From Amoebidium appalachense (lineage: Eukaryota > Ichthyosporea), in NCBI GenBank assembly GCA_963693365.1, contig CAVNZM010000012.1, forward strand, positions 6,634,001 to 6,698,000: a stretch of DNA of 64,000 bases, in the 5' to 3' direction. This document shows, piece after piece, positions 53,094-64,000 of the stretch. The translations under genes and the position numbers were made by a program. The notes under the pieces were generated by a model, which worked only from the letters and a program-made list of their open reading frames with translations, did no database searches and had not been told where the DNA came from. The stretch's first letter is position 1; the number at the start of each line of letters is the position of its first letter.

Positions 53094-55030
53094 AGTGCCC
53101 TGGAGTACGAGGGTCAATAGAACCCCCCTTGTAGCATAATATATGTATATGTGTTACCTAGACATTATTGGTTTTTTCAATAACTACCCACAGAACAGCT
53201 TCTAGCACGAGAAATTTACCACACAGTTTATGGGGGGGATGGTGAATGTGCCCCTGGAGTACGAGGGTCACACAAAAAAAACACAACGTTGTAGCTCGAA
53301 TAGAACCCCCCTTGTAGCTGATAATATATGTACATGTGTTACTTACACATTATTGGTTTTTTCGATAACTACCCACAGAACAGCTTCTAGCACGAGACAT
53401 TTACCACACAGTTTATGGGGGGGATGGTGAATGTGCCCTTGGAGTACGAGGGTCACACGAAAAAAACACAACGTTGTAGCTCGTATAGAACCCCCCTTGT
53501 AGCATAGTATATGTCCATGTGTTACCTAGACATTTTTGGGTTTTTCAATAACTACCCACAGAACAGCCTCTAGCACGAGAAATATACCAAAACGTTTATG
53601 GGGGGGGATGGTGAATGTGCCCCTGGAGTACGAGGGGCACACGAAAAAACCACAACGTTGTAGCTCGTATCGAACCCCCCTTGTAGCATAGTATATGTAC
53701 ATGTGTTACCTAGACATTATTGGTTTTTTCAATAACTACCCACAGAACAGCTTCTAGCACGAGACATTTACCACACAGTTTATGGGGGGGATGGTGAATG
53801 TGCCCCTAGAGTACGAGGGTCACACAAAAAAAACACAACGTTGTAGCTCGAATAGAACCCCCCCTGTAGCATAATATATGCACATGTGTTACTTACACAT
53901 TATTGGTTTTTTCGATAACTACCCACAGAACAGCTTCTAGCACGAGACATTTACCACACAGTTTATGGGGGGGATGGTGAATGTGCCCCTGGAGTACGAG
54001 GGTCACACGAAAAAAACACAACGTTGTAGCTCGTATAGAACCCCCCTTGTAGCATAGTATATGTACATATGTTACCTAGACATTATTGGTTTTTCAATAA
54101 CTACCCACAGAACAGCCTCTAGCACGAGAGATTTACCAAAAAGTTTATGGGGGGGGATGGTGAATGTGCCCCTGGAGTACGAGGGTCACACGAAAAAAAC
54201 ACAACGTTGTAGCTCGTATAGAAACCCCCTTGTAGCATAGTATATGTACATAGTATGTTACCTAGACATTATTCGTTTTTTCAATAACTACCCACAGAAC
54301 AGCTTCTAGCACGAGAAATTTACCACAAAGTTTATGGGGGGGATGGATAATGTGCCCCTGGAGTACGAGGGTCACACGAAAAAAACACAACATTGTAGCT
54401 CGACTAGAACCCCCTTGTAGCATAGTATATGTCCATGTGTTACCTAGACATTATTGGTTTTTTCAATAACTACCCACAGAACAGCTTCTAGCACGAGACA
54501 TTTACCACAAAGTTTATGGGGGGGATGGTGAATGTACCCCTGGAGTACAAGGGTCACACGAAAAAAACACAACGTTGTAGCTCGTATAGAACCCCCCTTG
54601 TAGCATAGTATATGTACATACGTTACCTAGACATTATTGGTTTTTCAATAACTACCCACAGAACAGCCTCTAGCACGAGAGATTTGCCACAAAGTTTATG
54701 GGGGGGATGGTGAATGTGCCCCTGGAGTACGAGGGTCACACAAAAAAAACACAACATTGTAGCTCGAATAGAACCCCCCTTGTAGCATAGCATATGTACA
54801 TGTGTTACCTAGACATTATTCGTTTTTTCAATAACTACCCACAGAACAGCTTCTAGCACGAGAACTTTACCACAAAGTTTATGGGGGGGATGGTGAATGT
54901 GCCCCTGGAGTACGAGGGTCACACGAAAAAAACACAACGTTGTAGCTCGTATAGAACCCCCTTTGTAGCATAGTATATGTACATAGTATGTTACCTAGAC
55001 ATTATTGGTTTTTTCAATAACTACCCACAT
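53094..55030 (+). repeat. 183-bp satellite, right array (about 10.5 monomers)
   Basis: The CACAACGTTGTAG landmark (ACATTG in some units) recurs at 53282, 53467, 53650, 53834, 54017, 54200, 54386, 54569, 54751 and 54933, a spacing of 182-186 bp. Monomers are highly similar to each other and to the left array, in the same orientation. Confidence 0.95.
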
Positions 55031-55142
55031 GCGGCATGTGTTACTTTCACGTTATTGGTTTCCTAGCACGGGATATTCAGCACACAGTTGGGGATGTGGG
55101 GGCAGTGTACACCTCAATATTGGTAAGGTGGTGGTGGGTGGG

Positions 55143-55189
<47 letters not shown>

Positions 55190-55495
55190 CCACACAACCG
55201 AAACTGTCGGTGTTACAAGTGGTTCGGTCTTAGGAAGTTAGAACGGTGATTTTTTTAATTAATAGCGGGAAACAATATTATCCCCATTGCATATGGGGGG
55301 AACGAGGAGGGGGGAGGGGGGGGGGGGGGGGGGGGGGTTTCACAACGAATTCTATCGACTGTGCATAATTAATGTATATTGCACATGTAGCCTGAAAGAT
55401 TAAAGTGAATGTGTGTATGTATATGTGCGAGTATATTTGTGTATGCAATACATGTACAATGTTTTCGTCTTTGTAGGTGGGTGGGTGGGGTGGGT

Positions 55496-55526
<31 letters not shown>

Positions 55527-55672
55527 GCGCGGGGGGGAAGAGGGAGGGGGGGGAGGGGGCATCATGATCAGGGATAACAGGGTGTGTGTGTGTGTGCGCT
55601 TGTGTGTGCATGTGCTGTGTGTGTTGTGTAGGTGTGCGCCTGTGTGTGTGTGCGTGCCTGTGTGTGCGCGCC

Positions 55673-55704
<32 letters not shown>

Positions 55705-55730
55705 GTGCATGTGTGAGTGTGTGTGCGTGC

Positions 55731-55776
<46 letters not shown>

Positions 55777-56100
55777 TTTCAAAGAAGTCGAAAGCGCCAG
55801 TGACACCCATGTTGAAAAAAAGACAAGCAAGCACGCTAAGAAGGACAGCAAGAAGTAACAGAAACCCTTTCATGCCGAAAAAATGGTCAAGAACAAAGAA
55901 GTGGAGGACACGTAACTATAGTCTGATAGTTGTGACTAAGGGCACTAAGGGTAGCGCTAAGGGCACCAAGCTGATGCACGCGCGCGCGCGAGCCGAAATC
56001 TATTTTTATCTTTTTCCTAATCAGGCGCGGCGAATAGTGATTGGCTAAATCCCAATCCGGTTTGCAATTTTTTCTCCATTTAAGCCTGTACGCACGTTGT
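55031..56100. repeat. Low-complexity region: G runs, (GT)n
   Basis: G runs lie at 55146-55187, 55319-55337 and about 55498-55525. (GT)n lies at about 55585-55775. A short Lys-rich frame after 55780 was not accepted as a gene. Confidence 0.8.
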
Positions 56101-56250
56101 TTTCTCCATTTCTCTTCCCCCTTCCCGCAGGTCCGCAGGTCCTTTCCCGCAGGTCGCCTGGTCGCAGGTCCCTTCCCGCAGGTCGCCTGGTCGCAGTTCC
56201 CTTCCCGCAGCGCCTGGTCACAGATCCCCTCCGCAGATCGCGCAGCCACC
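56101..56250 (+). repeat. Minisatellite of about 29 bp (CTTCCCGCAGGTCGCCTGGT type)
   Basis: Three to four degenerate units of CCCTTCCCGCAGGTCG plus CCTGGTCGCAG follow one another. The sequence is C/G-rich. No gene. Confidence 0.75.
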
Positions 56251-56795
56251 GCGCTGATTGTTTTGGACCATGCTGCATGCTGCAGCTTCTTCTTGAAGGT
56301 TAGTTTTGTGTTGCCTGCTTTTGTGCATATGGCGTTTGTCTGTCTGGTCTGTGTCCGTCCTGTGATTATGTCTGTGTCTGTGTGTGTGTGTGTGTGTGTG
56401 TATGTGTGTGTGCGTGCGTGCGTGTGCGTGTGTCTGCTGGCTGCAGATGCACGTTGCCTTTCACGTTCATGAACCAGCGACTGTGGGCACTACTTTTGCT
56501 GTTAGCACTATAGCTATCGTCCCCTCCACCGATCGTTCAAGCTATTTTCTGCTTCTCTAGACTTCATAAGTTCTGGTCCGGGTTTCCGTCCTTACTATGT
56601 TTGAGGTTGGTTCTGTCGACTCTTTTTTTGCCACTCTCAGTCAGCCCCCTCAGTCCCCCCCCCCCCCCCCCCCCCCCCTCCCCCCACTTCTCGCAAGTAG
56701 GATGAGCTAATTCTTAGCTCGAGTTCCTTTACAGGTTTTGGCAAGGTTGGCCCATGAAGTCATCAGCAGCTATAAGGCTACGTTATCATCTAGAG

Positions 56796-57131
56796 GTGGG
56801 TACCGGCTCTTTGTCCTATGGCTGCTGTTGTTTCCGTTTTTCGTTTCATAGGTGGGTACCGGCTCTTTGTCCTGTTAAGGTAAATAAAGTATGGAGGCAA
56901 GACCCTGTGGGTCTGGGGCTCTTTGTCCTATGGCTGCTGTTGTTTCCGTGTTTCGTTTCTGTGTTGCTCTTATAGCACATGAATGATCATGTGCATGTTT
57001 AGCACCCATAGGTGGGTACCGGCTCTTTGTCCTGTTAAGGTAAATAAAGTATGGAGGCAAGACCCTGTGGGTCTGGGGCTCTTTGTCCTATGGCTGCTGT
57101 TGTTTCCGTGTTTCGTTTCTGTGTTGCTCTT
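56796..57131 (+). repeat. Tandem duplication of about 160 bp with AATAAAG
   Basis: GGTGGGTACCGGCTCTTTGT starts units at about 56796, 56851 and 57011. The latter two share GGTAAATAAAGTATGGAGGC and the following 100 bp. The AATAAAG and repeated structure resemble a retroelement terminal region, but no partner LTR was identified. Confidence 0.7.
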
Positions 57132-57229
57132 GGGGTGGTATATTAGTTGTGTTGTTTACTTGTGTGCTTGATGCCACTATCCAACCGAAGTTAATAAAGT
57201 GACCATACGGAACACGTATGGATGTCGAC

Positions 57230-58200
57230 ATGTGCAATACATTGGCAATTCATTGATAATGATCATGGGGCTGTGCTTACCGTACCGTGTGCATATTGCC
57301 AATATATTGAGCATGTGATTGAGGTATCAATAAAGCTATTATTAATACATTGGCAATGTTCGTCATATGTATTATTCTTAGATATAAGACGTTACTCCGA
57401 TATGCCTTTCATATTATAAGCGCACTTATACTGTACTTTGCATGCATTCGTTCCCATTATCAATTTATTGGCAATGTATTTGGATAATATAGTGTGATAT
57501 TTATAATATATATGTAATGCATTATCAACACTTATATCTTTATGGTGGTGGTATCATTCGTATGTTGGCAATATATGCTTGATATGGAACATACTTACAT
57601 ATTTCTTATTTGTAATGTGTTGGGAGTGTATTAATCATACCTCTGTTTATGTCATCAATATACTCACGATATATAAGCAACCTATCGGCGATACCGCATT
57701 TATATATTGATTATAGTTGGATCATATGTTGGCAATACATTGTTTATATGTTTCTTGATATTTAAATCTTTGTATTTCTATGAATTACATATTGGCAATA
57801 CATTAATAATGCGTTCATAGTGCAACTACAATGCGAAAATACAGTATTATCCATATCATTATCTGTATTTTTGATATTATTTGGTTGTTATTGTAATATC
57901 GCCCGGGTATAATTGATATTGGCAATACGTCTATAATGCTAGCGCAATAGTAATGCAATGGCAATGTAATGGCACTCTAATGTATTGGCGATATTGATGT
58001 AACATATACTGGATAATATATTCATATCAGCGGGATATCGACAATAGAGGGTATTGGTACTGTATTACCATTGACAATACCAAAGCAATATTATTGCAAT
58101 ATGGCGTTCCTATTGGCGGCAAGGGGTTCTATTGCCAATATCGCCAATAGCGCCAATAGCAAAAAATACGTTGGCAATACTTCCGGGAAGTTTGCTGATG
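57230..58200 (-). repeat. AT-rich block X2 with repeated ATTGGCAAT motif, inverted relative to X1
   Basis: About 1 kb of AT-rich sequence has many ATTGGCAAT/ATTGCCAAT copies. It ends CCGGGAAGTTTGCTGATG (58183-58200), the reverse complement of the start of X1. No coding sequence. Confidence 0.6.
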
Positions 58201-58567
58201 GGGGCACGCAGCTGTACAGCTATCTTGAGGCCCCGGACTTGATCTTGATGATCTGTGGACCCGGGCCACACCCCCCCCCCCCCCCCCCGATCTCGATCGT
58301 AGACTTAGGCTAATCTGCTGAGACGGATTAGTATATGTCAACTCCCCCCCGGCCCCCGGAAAAGCTGAGTCCCACCTCAGTCACATTACATCTAACACCC
58401 CCTAAAAAGACATAGACTAATCAGTCTCCTGAAAAAAAATTAAATTAAATAAATTACGAAGAAAAATAATAAATTAATCTACACCATAAGCTTGATACCA
58501 CGGAGAAAAATAATAAATTAATCTACACCATAAGCTTGATACCTACGGAGACACATATGATAATAAA

Positions 58568-61500
58568 TTAAATTCCTACGACTACGTTCACACTCCTCCT
58601 CGGTCTCCCCCCCCCCCCCCCCCCCCCCCGTGTGTCTACGTGTATTTGCATCACTCCCCCCCCCCGGCCCCCTCCCCCCACCGACTTTTTCACACCACGA
58701 TTAAACTGAGGAATAACTCTCTTTGGCCGAGAGGGAGCACTAGGCAACTCCCTCTGCACTAATCTAGCCTCATAAGCACGAATAGAAAACGGGCAATCCA
58801 AATGAAACTCAGGCAACCACTGATCTTCCTGATAACCTCCCTCAAAACGAATTAAATAATAATTTACCTTACCTTCCTTACCTTCGATAACCTTTTTATC
58901 CATAATTTTATCTACTGCAGCCTCCGATACATCCACCGACCCGTCATAGTCGGGGGTGAATGCATCTAACACTCGACGGCCCGGGCCCTCCGGCCGTTTA
59001 ACCCTAAGGGCCCTATCATAATATTCCTTTATATCATCTACATTATAGAATCTAACATCACTCTCATTATCTAACCTCTGCACCTTATATTCCGTCGGAC
59101 CTAACCTAGCCACTATTTTATACGGACCGATAAAAAGAGGCAACCATTTCTTACCATACTTACGAAGACCTTCACCCTCACCCTTACCTTCCTGCTCCTG
59201 CTTATATCTCTTTTTCCTAGTATGATCCCTAATTAAAACTAAAGTACCCTCGGCAAATTCACGTAACGGACGTGTGGACACGTCTGTACGTGCCTGTGCC
59301 TGCTGTGTACGGGCCAGAGCTGCATCACGTGCAGCCCGGGCCCCGGGTTAGTAGCTGCTCCCGGAACTCAGTCCAGTGGGGATAAGTTAGTCGGTCAGCC
59401 CCCCCCATCGGCAAAAGTGCCGTATCTAACAAACTAATAGCCTCCTGCCCATAGACCAAATAAAACGGAGAAAAACCAGTCACAGCATGAGGGGTAGAAT
59501 TATACGAATGAGCAATAAACCTAGACATATGATCCCAATCATTAGCCTCCACATCCACCATTTTGCCAAAGGACTTCTGAAACACTGCATGCACACGTTC
59601 AGAGATGGCATTTGCTTGAGGGTGATATGCAGACGTAGTGATATGAGCTACCCTTAAAATTTTACAAACCTCCGACACCAACTGATTTAAAAACACACGA
59701 CTCCTATCCGTTAACAAAACACGAGGACAACCAAACCTAAGACAAATTTCATCCACAAAAATACGAGCAAACAAAACGGCATTAGCAGTGGGGAGAGGAA
59801 AAACTTCAACCCAACGAGTGGCCACATCGGTGACGGTAACAATAACAGTGTTACCCTCAACCGTAGAATTAAAAAGACCGACCTGTCCACATCCACTGCT
59901 ACCCTTTCAAACATACGAACATTAAAATCCCTAATAAACGACGGGCGGGAACGAGAGTGGGGACTCTCATTCCTTTCCTGACAATGCATGCATGACAACA
60001 CATAATCCCTCACCTCCCTACTCATACCCGGCCAAAAATACGAACGATTAACACGAAGCAACGTCCTATTTACACCTAAATGACCAGCCATGGGATGCTC
60101 ATGCACCATATGCAAAACCTCAGGCACAAGTGCCGTCGGGACCCAAACTCGGTGTCCGTCTGGCCCAGAACAATGATAAACTAAATCCTGCTCTACCTGA
60201 CACATTTTTGCTAACTTAGCTACCTTAATCATCTGCCTTTTATTTTTAAATTTAATCGAATCAACCGGCCCCTTTAAATAATTCTTAACCAGACCAATCA
60301 ACACATCTTCCTCCTGAGCTAAGATCAAAGCCGTAGGTGCTAAGGCAGGGGCCGAGCCATGAGACTCGGTCCCGACCTCAGACACTGACAAATACCTCCC
60401 CCCCCCTCTCCTACACTTATAAGCAAGCAACCCCGGAACCCAAGAAGACACATCCACAGACACAGCATCTATTCCTTTCTGCTCACTCTCCCCCCCCCTT
60501 CCCCCCCTCCCCCCCCCGTCTCTCACTATCCCCCCCCTCCCCCTCCTTCTCTTCTTCAAACAAAATATAAGCAGCACGAGAGAGAGCATCACAGTCAACC
60601 ATTGTTTCACCCTTGGCATAAAACAATTTATAGGAGAACTCACCGAGAGCCGCGGCCCACTTCTGCATCCTCTCGTTGACCAGACGAGTGGTGCCGGCCA
60701 TGGCTAGGCAGGGCTTGTGGTCGGTGTAGACCTCAAACGTCCTGCCTGCGAGTATATACCTCCATGCCTGTGAGACTGCCCAAAAGATAGCATGGGACTC
60801 TCTCTCCGGATTGCTATATCTACGTTCACTTTTACTAAATGAACGACTAGCATAAGCAATCACTCTATCCTGCCCCTCCTGCACTTGATATAACACGGCC
60901 CCCTCAGCAACCTTACTTGCATCACACCGAACTTTAAACATCCCCCCCCCGGCCGAAAAATCAGGATGAACAAGCATACTCGAAGACTGCAAAGCTAACT
61001 TAAGCTTTTCGAAAGCAGAAACAGCATCAACATTCCAATCTATTCTATTCTTCTTCTCCCCCCCCGTCTGACTAGTTAACGGCAAAGCAAGCATACTATA
61101 ATCCTTAATATAACGACGAAGATAATTAGTTAAACCTAAAAATTGCCTTAGTTGAGTGACAGTCTGAGGACGGGGCCACTCAACTATGGCCCGGATTTTC
61201 TCCGGATCAGGGATTACTAGACACAATATGACCTAAAAACTTAACCTCCGGCACACCAATCACAGTCTTGCTACCGCTAATACGAAGACCAGACTCACCC
61301 AAAGCTAAAAATACTTTTTCACAATTATTAACTAACTCCTCAAATGACCTACCTTTAATTAAAACATCATCCAAATAAGGGTGGCATACATCCAAATGAG
61401 GGTGGAGAATTTTATACATTACCCGGCACAACATGGCTGGAGAGGAGAGCAAACCCATCGGCACCACCTTGTACTGGAACAGCTGGTCACCCAGTGCAAA

Positions 61501-61857
61501 GGCAGTCTTCTCCTTGCTGCTCTCCTCCAACCTTATCTGCCAAAAAGCTGCTTTTAAATCAAGTTTAGCAAAGTGAGTATAGCCGTGCAGCTGTGAAAGC
61601 TGCTCGTCTATGTTAGGGAGAGGCCATTGGTCTGCCTTAGTGATCCGATTCAGAGCCCTGTAATCGTTCACTAGACGCCAAGACCCGTCGGGCTTCTTAA
61701 CCAATAGCACCGGACTTCTCCACGGACTCGAACTATGCTCCACATGACCCTTTTTTAACATATCACTCACTATTATTAGCGCATCCGACAATTTATACTG
61801 CTCCATTCTATAGCTAGGCATCACTACCGGCCTATTATCACCTTTGTCGATCTGCAT
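58568..61857 (-). pseudogene. Gypsy copy B RT-RNase H-integrase, frameshifted
   Basis: It carries the same domains as copy A: RT with YLDD, RNase H, HHCC/DDE integrase, chromodomain. Compared with copy A there is a roughly 10-bp deletion near 61213 inside RT, a 5-bp insertion near 59883 inside integrase, and one extra C near 59341. A 6-bp in-frame insertion lies near 58983. The first three break the frame into fragments (61857-61207, 61226-60483, 60643-59711, 59825-59325, 59281-58568), so this copy cannot make a full Pol. Confidence 0.85.
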
Positions 61858-61877
61858 TTCAAACCCTTTAACGAAGC

Positions 61878-63581
61878 CTACTTCGTTATCATCGGCCAGA
61901 AATGCAAACCGAGTCCTATCAAATAACTTACTCTAGCGATTTTTTTCTGTTCTACCGTCCAATCCCCCTCCTTCATACCAAACGGCAATACTAACTCCGG
62001 GTTACCCCCATCACAAGTGGATGCATCCTTATTCACCGGAGTGCCACTTAACATTTCACCTCCTGTATTACATCGGTGCTGCTCGGGGTGAGGTTGAGGT
62101 ACCTCCGGATATAGGCGGTCACCCTTAGCACCCCCCCCCCCCCCCGGCACACCAATGCCCCGGGGCAATTCCTGATGAGTTAGTGCATGTATGTGGGGGG
62201 CCAGGTCTGTGGCCACCCTGCCCCCCACGGTGTTGGTTAACCCGTCAGATCCACGGGTTAGACCAACACCCTCCCCCCCTGCCTGCACATTCTCACACCC
62301 GGGGTGACCCTCCTTCCTCTTGGGGGTCGGGGGAGTGGGACCGGTGCTGTCCCGGTCCCCCCCCCCATCGTGTCGGGTGACATTTTGGTGGCTAACGTTA
62401 AATAAAGTTGTTCCCCCTCCTCCTGAGTCACCCTTCGAGCCGGCATCCTCCTTTTGGGTAATAAGAGAGACCTCTATACTACCAATCTCATTAGTGAAAC
62501 TACCGACGGAAACACCTGACCTAATCACTATAGGCTCGACGCCCGGATTCACTAATTCTATTTCTATTGTCTTATCCGGCCATACCCTACTAAGGGTCCA
62601 TTGAGCCACCTCCTGAAATGGGGTTTTCGGAGTAAAAACCCCTAAATCCCCTATCCTAACATGATTGCCGGCCCGGACACGTACCGTTTGGCACTGATAA
62701 GGCTCGATTACTACTTCAGCTACCGTTCTAGCACCAGACTGATAACCGTCGAGCCCATCATGGGTTTTAATTTTAACGCCGGACTGCAATTCTAATTTAA
62801 AAACATTCGTAAGTTCAAACAAAGCATTCACATGTCTACGGAAAAATGGGGCTCCCAACAAAACACTTTGAGCTAAATCCTTAACCACATAACAAGCAAT
62901 ATGCATAGCCTGGCCACCTATCTCACACGGCAACACACAAACACCTTCCACAGACATACTACTATTATTAGCACTACCTAAGGCTGTGCTAGAAGCATCT
63001 AAAATAGGAATTTCCCCCCCGGCCTGATTAAAACGACGAATAAACGAAGCATGCACACAATTAACCTGAGCCCCTCCATCGAGCAAAGCAACAGCCTTCA
63101 ACTTACCATCAGCTAACCATACGTCTATATAATGCCGGCTAAAACCAACTAAATCCTCCTCCAATTCAAGCAACACATCATCACTCACACCCAATCCCTG
63201 CCCACGAAGACTCACACCCTCGATACCGACGTGCAACATACCTACCTGTGGTGCCTGCACGGGTGGGGTGGGGTGGGTATGTGATGTGGGTGGTGGTGGA
63301 GTGTGTGTGTGTGGTGTGTGGGTGGGTGGTGTGTGTGTGTTTGGTGTATGTGTGGGTGTGTGTGTGGGTGTAGGTGTGTCTGCAACCGTCGTATGTTGTT
63401 GTGGTGGTGTGTTTCTACGTGTCTGTGCCTTCCCCCCCCTTCCCCCTTTACTCGTGTGTGTCCCCCCCCTCCCGGAAACAATGGCACAGAAACCCCCTCC
63501 GGTGTGGTTAGAATAAACACCGGGTTGGGACAAGAAACACTGAGACCATCCACTTGTGGCTGGGGAACCTCCCCCAACCAC
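61878..63581 (-). CDS. Gypsy copy B protease-containing frame
   Basis: 567 codons. The N-terminal 110 residues are low-complexity. A Thr/His/Pro-rich stretch (residues 68-107) is encoded by a degenerate GT microsatellite. A retropepsin-like domain follows: ALLDGGAQVNCVHASF around residue 168, where D-T/S-G is normally found, and SVLLGAPFFRRHV around residues 239-251, the usual second hallmark. A long hydrophilic linker leads toward RT. D-G-G in place of D-T/S-G at the catalytic triad is unusual, and activity is uncertain. The frame ends at 61878 after the A7 run. RT begins in another frame. Confidence 0.75.
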   Translation of the reverse strand: MVGGGSPATSGWSQCFLSQPGVYSNHTGGGFCAIVSGRGGTHTSKGGRGGKAQTRRNTPPQQHTTVADTPTPTHTPTHTPNTHTPPTHTPHTHTPPPPTSHTHPTPPVQAPQVGMLHVGIEGVSLRGQGLGVSDDVLLELEEDLVGFSRHYIDVWLADGKLKAVALLDGGAQVNCVHASFIRRFNQAGGEIPILDASSTALGSANNSSMSVEGVCVLPCEIGGQAMHIACYVVKDLAQSVLLGAPFFRRHVNALFELTNVFKLELQSGVKIKTHDGLDGYQSGARTVAEVVIEPYQCQTVRVRAGNHVRIGDLGVFTPKTPFQEVAQWTLSRVWPDKTIEIELVNPGVEPIVIRSGVSVGSFTNEIGSIEVSLITQKEDAGSKGDSGGGGTTLFNVSHQNVTRHDGGGDRDSTGPTPPTPKRKEGHPGCENVQAGGEGVGLTRGSDGLTNTVGGRVATDLAPHIHALTHQELPRGIGVPGGGGGAKGDRLYPEVPQPHPEQHRCNTGGEMLSGTPVNKDASTCDGGNPELVLPFGMKEGDWTVEQKKIARVSYLIGLGLHFWPMITK

Positions 63582-63823
63582 AAAACATTCACACCATTCA
63601 TACCTTTGGTAGAGTCACCCCACAAACATTCATGCCACACCACCTCGACGCTGTCTTGAGGACCCACGACGATGCCCGGCTCCCACACGTATCGGGGCGG
63701 TGAGGGGGCAAAGGGAAGCTTAACCTGGGGTGGGGGAGGGTGAAGGTTCTCTGCAACCTGGGGGGGACCGATACTGTCCCCCCCCCCTCCCTCAGTGACC
63801 CCAGCTTCCCCCTCCCCCGGAAC

Positions 63824-64000
63824 TCAATAGCTCTTGTAACTACGGCAATATGCAGCAGAGTGCCCTTGCCGGCCACAAAAGTAACATGCCCCAAAGAAGG
63901 GGCCAGGGGGGACTTCAAAACCTTGGCGCAAAGCATAACCGGGAGCCCGGTCATGCTGGGGGGGCCCACCGTGTGCACCACGGCCCCCCCTTCCCCCCTG
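63824..64000 (-). CDS. Gypsy copy B Gag C-terminus (partial)
   Basis: The frame is open from the window edge to a TGA at 63826-63824. It ends with a perfect CCHC zinc knuckle (CYFCGRQGHSAAYC), the nucleocapsid RNA-binding motif of Gag. The preceding residues are Gly/Arg/Pro-rich. The start is outside the window. Confidence 0.8.
   Translation of the reverse strand, partial: QGGRGGRGAHGGPPQHDRAPGYALRQGFEVPPGPFFGACYFCGRQGHSAAYCRSYKSY

Larger units (their letters stand above)
58204..64000 (-). mobile_element. Ty3/Gypsy chromovirus, copy B (continues past window end)
   Basis: The order on the minus strand is gag zinc knuckle (63889-63824), protease frame (63581-61878), RT-RNase H, integrase-chromodomain, then about 135 bp of the 3' LTR cut off at 58204. 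It is nearly identical to copy A over the shared part but carries small indels that break pol. The 5' end lies beyond the window. Confidence 0.88.

Noticed and set aside
50035-55030. CRISPR-like array
   Set aside because: The whole 183-bp unit is conserved with no variable spacers, and the context is an animal satellite.
55780-55856. Lys-rich terminal exon (ends KKDSKK)
   Set aside because: Only about 25 codons after a (GT)n tract, with no partner exon and no recognisable protein.

Overview
This window is animal nuclear DNA. The clearest evidence is a 19-exon gene on the minus strand (33865 down to 17473) that encodes an apparently complete homologue of the nucleolar protein NOL10. It has spliceosomal introns, and its 667-residue length is close to that of animal NOL10. 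The sequence is unusually rich in (CA/GT)n microsatellites and long G or C homopolymers (up to 63 G). Together with chromovirus-type Gypsy elements this suggests a marine invertebrate, perhaps a lophotrochozoan. The species itself cannot be read from the sequence.

Layout. 1-14.6 kb: two convergent copies of an unrecognised secreted protein family (Cys-rich head, hydrophobic Gly/Ala segment, Asn/Gly/Asp-rich repeats). They sit among duplicated microsatellite-bearing repeats. The plus-strand copy (4246-5970) is intact. The minus-strand copy (14563-11485) is split by a small LTR element with near-identical LTRs, a 5-bp target duplication and a primer-binding site matching the anticodon arm of initiator tRNA-Met. 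17.5-33.9 kb: NOL10, whose introns are almost entirely low-complexity DNA. 34.3-39.5 kb: a compact island unlike its surroundings. It holds an IS607-type serine recombinase with one in-frame stop, a two-exon gene of unknown function with a frameshift, an intact poly(A) polymerase of the large nucleocytoplasmic DNA virus type, and the start of another gene cut off by a retrotransposon LTR. This looks like an integrated viral or mobile fragment. 39.5-64 kb: repeat-dominated DNA with two Ty3/Gypsy chromovirus copies on the minus strand (about 39.5-44.7 kb, and 58.2 kb to beyond the window end). Between them lie two inverted AT-rich blocks, a 183-bp satellite interrupted by a Gag-bearing retroelement, and long CA/CCCT tracts.

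Functional picture: only NOL10 is a confident host housekeeping gene, acting in 40S pre-rRNA processing. The secreted family is likely host, of unknown role. The rest is mobile or viral in origin and mostly decayed. The poly(A) polymerase, the Gypsy copy A RT and integrase frames, and the plus-strand secreted gene are open. One stretch (about 44.3-45.2 kb) looks like a sequencing or assembly failure in which T residues have been dropped from Gypsy sequence, so junctions near it should not be trusted.
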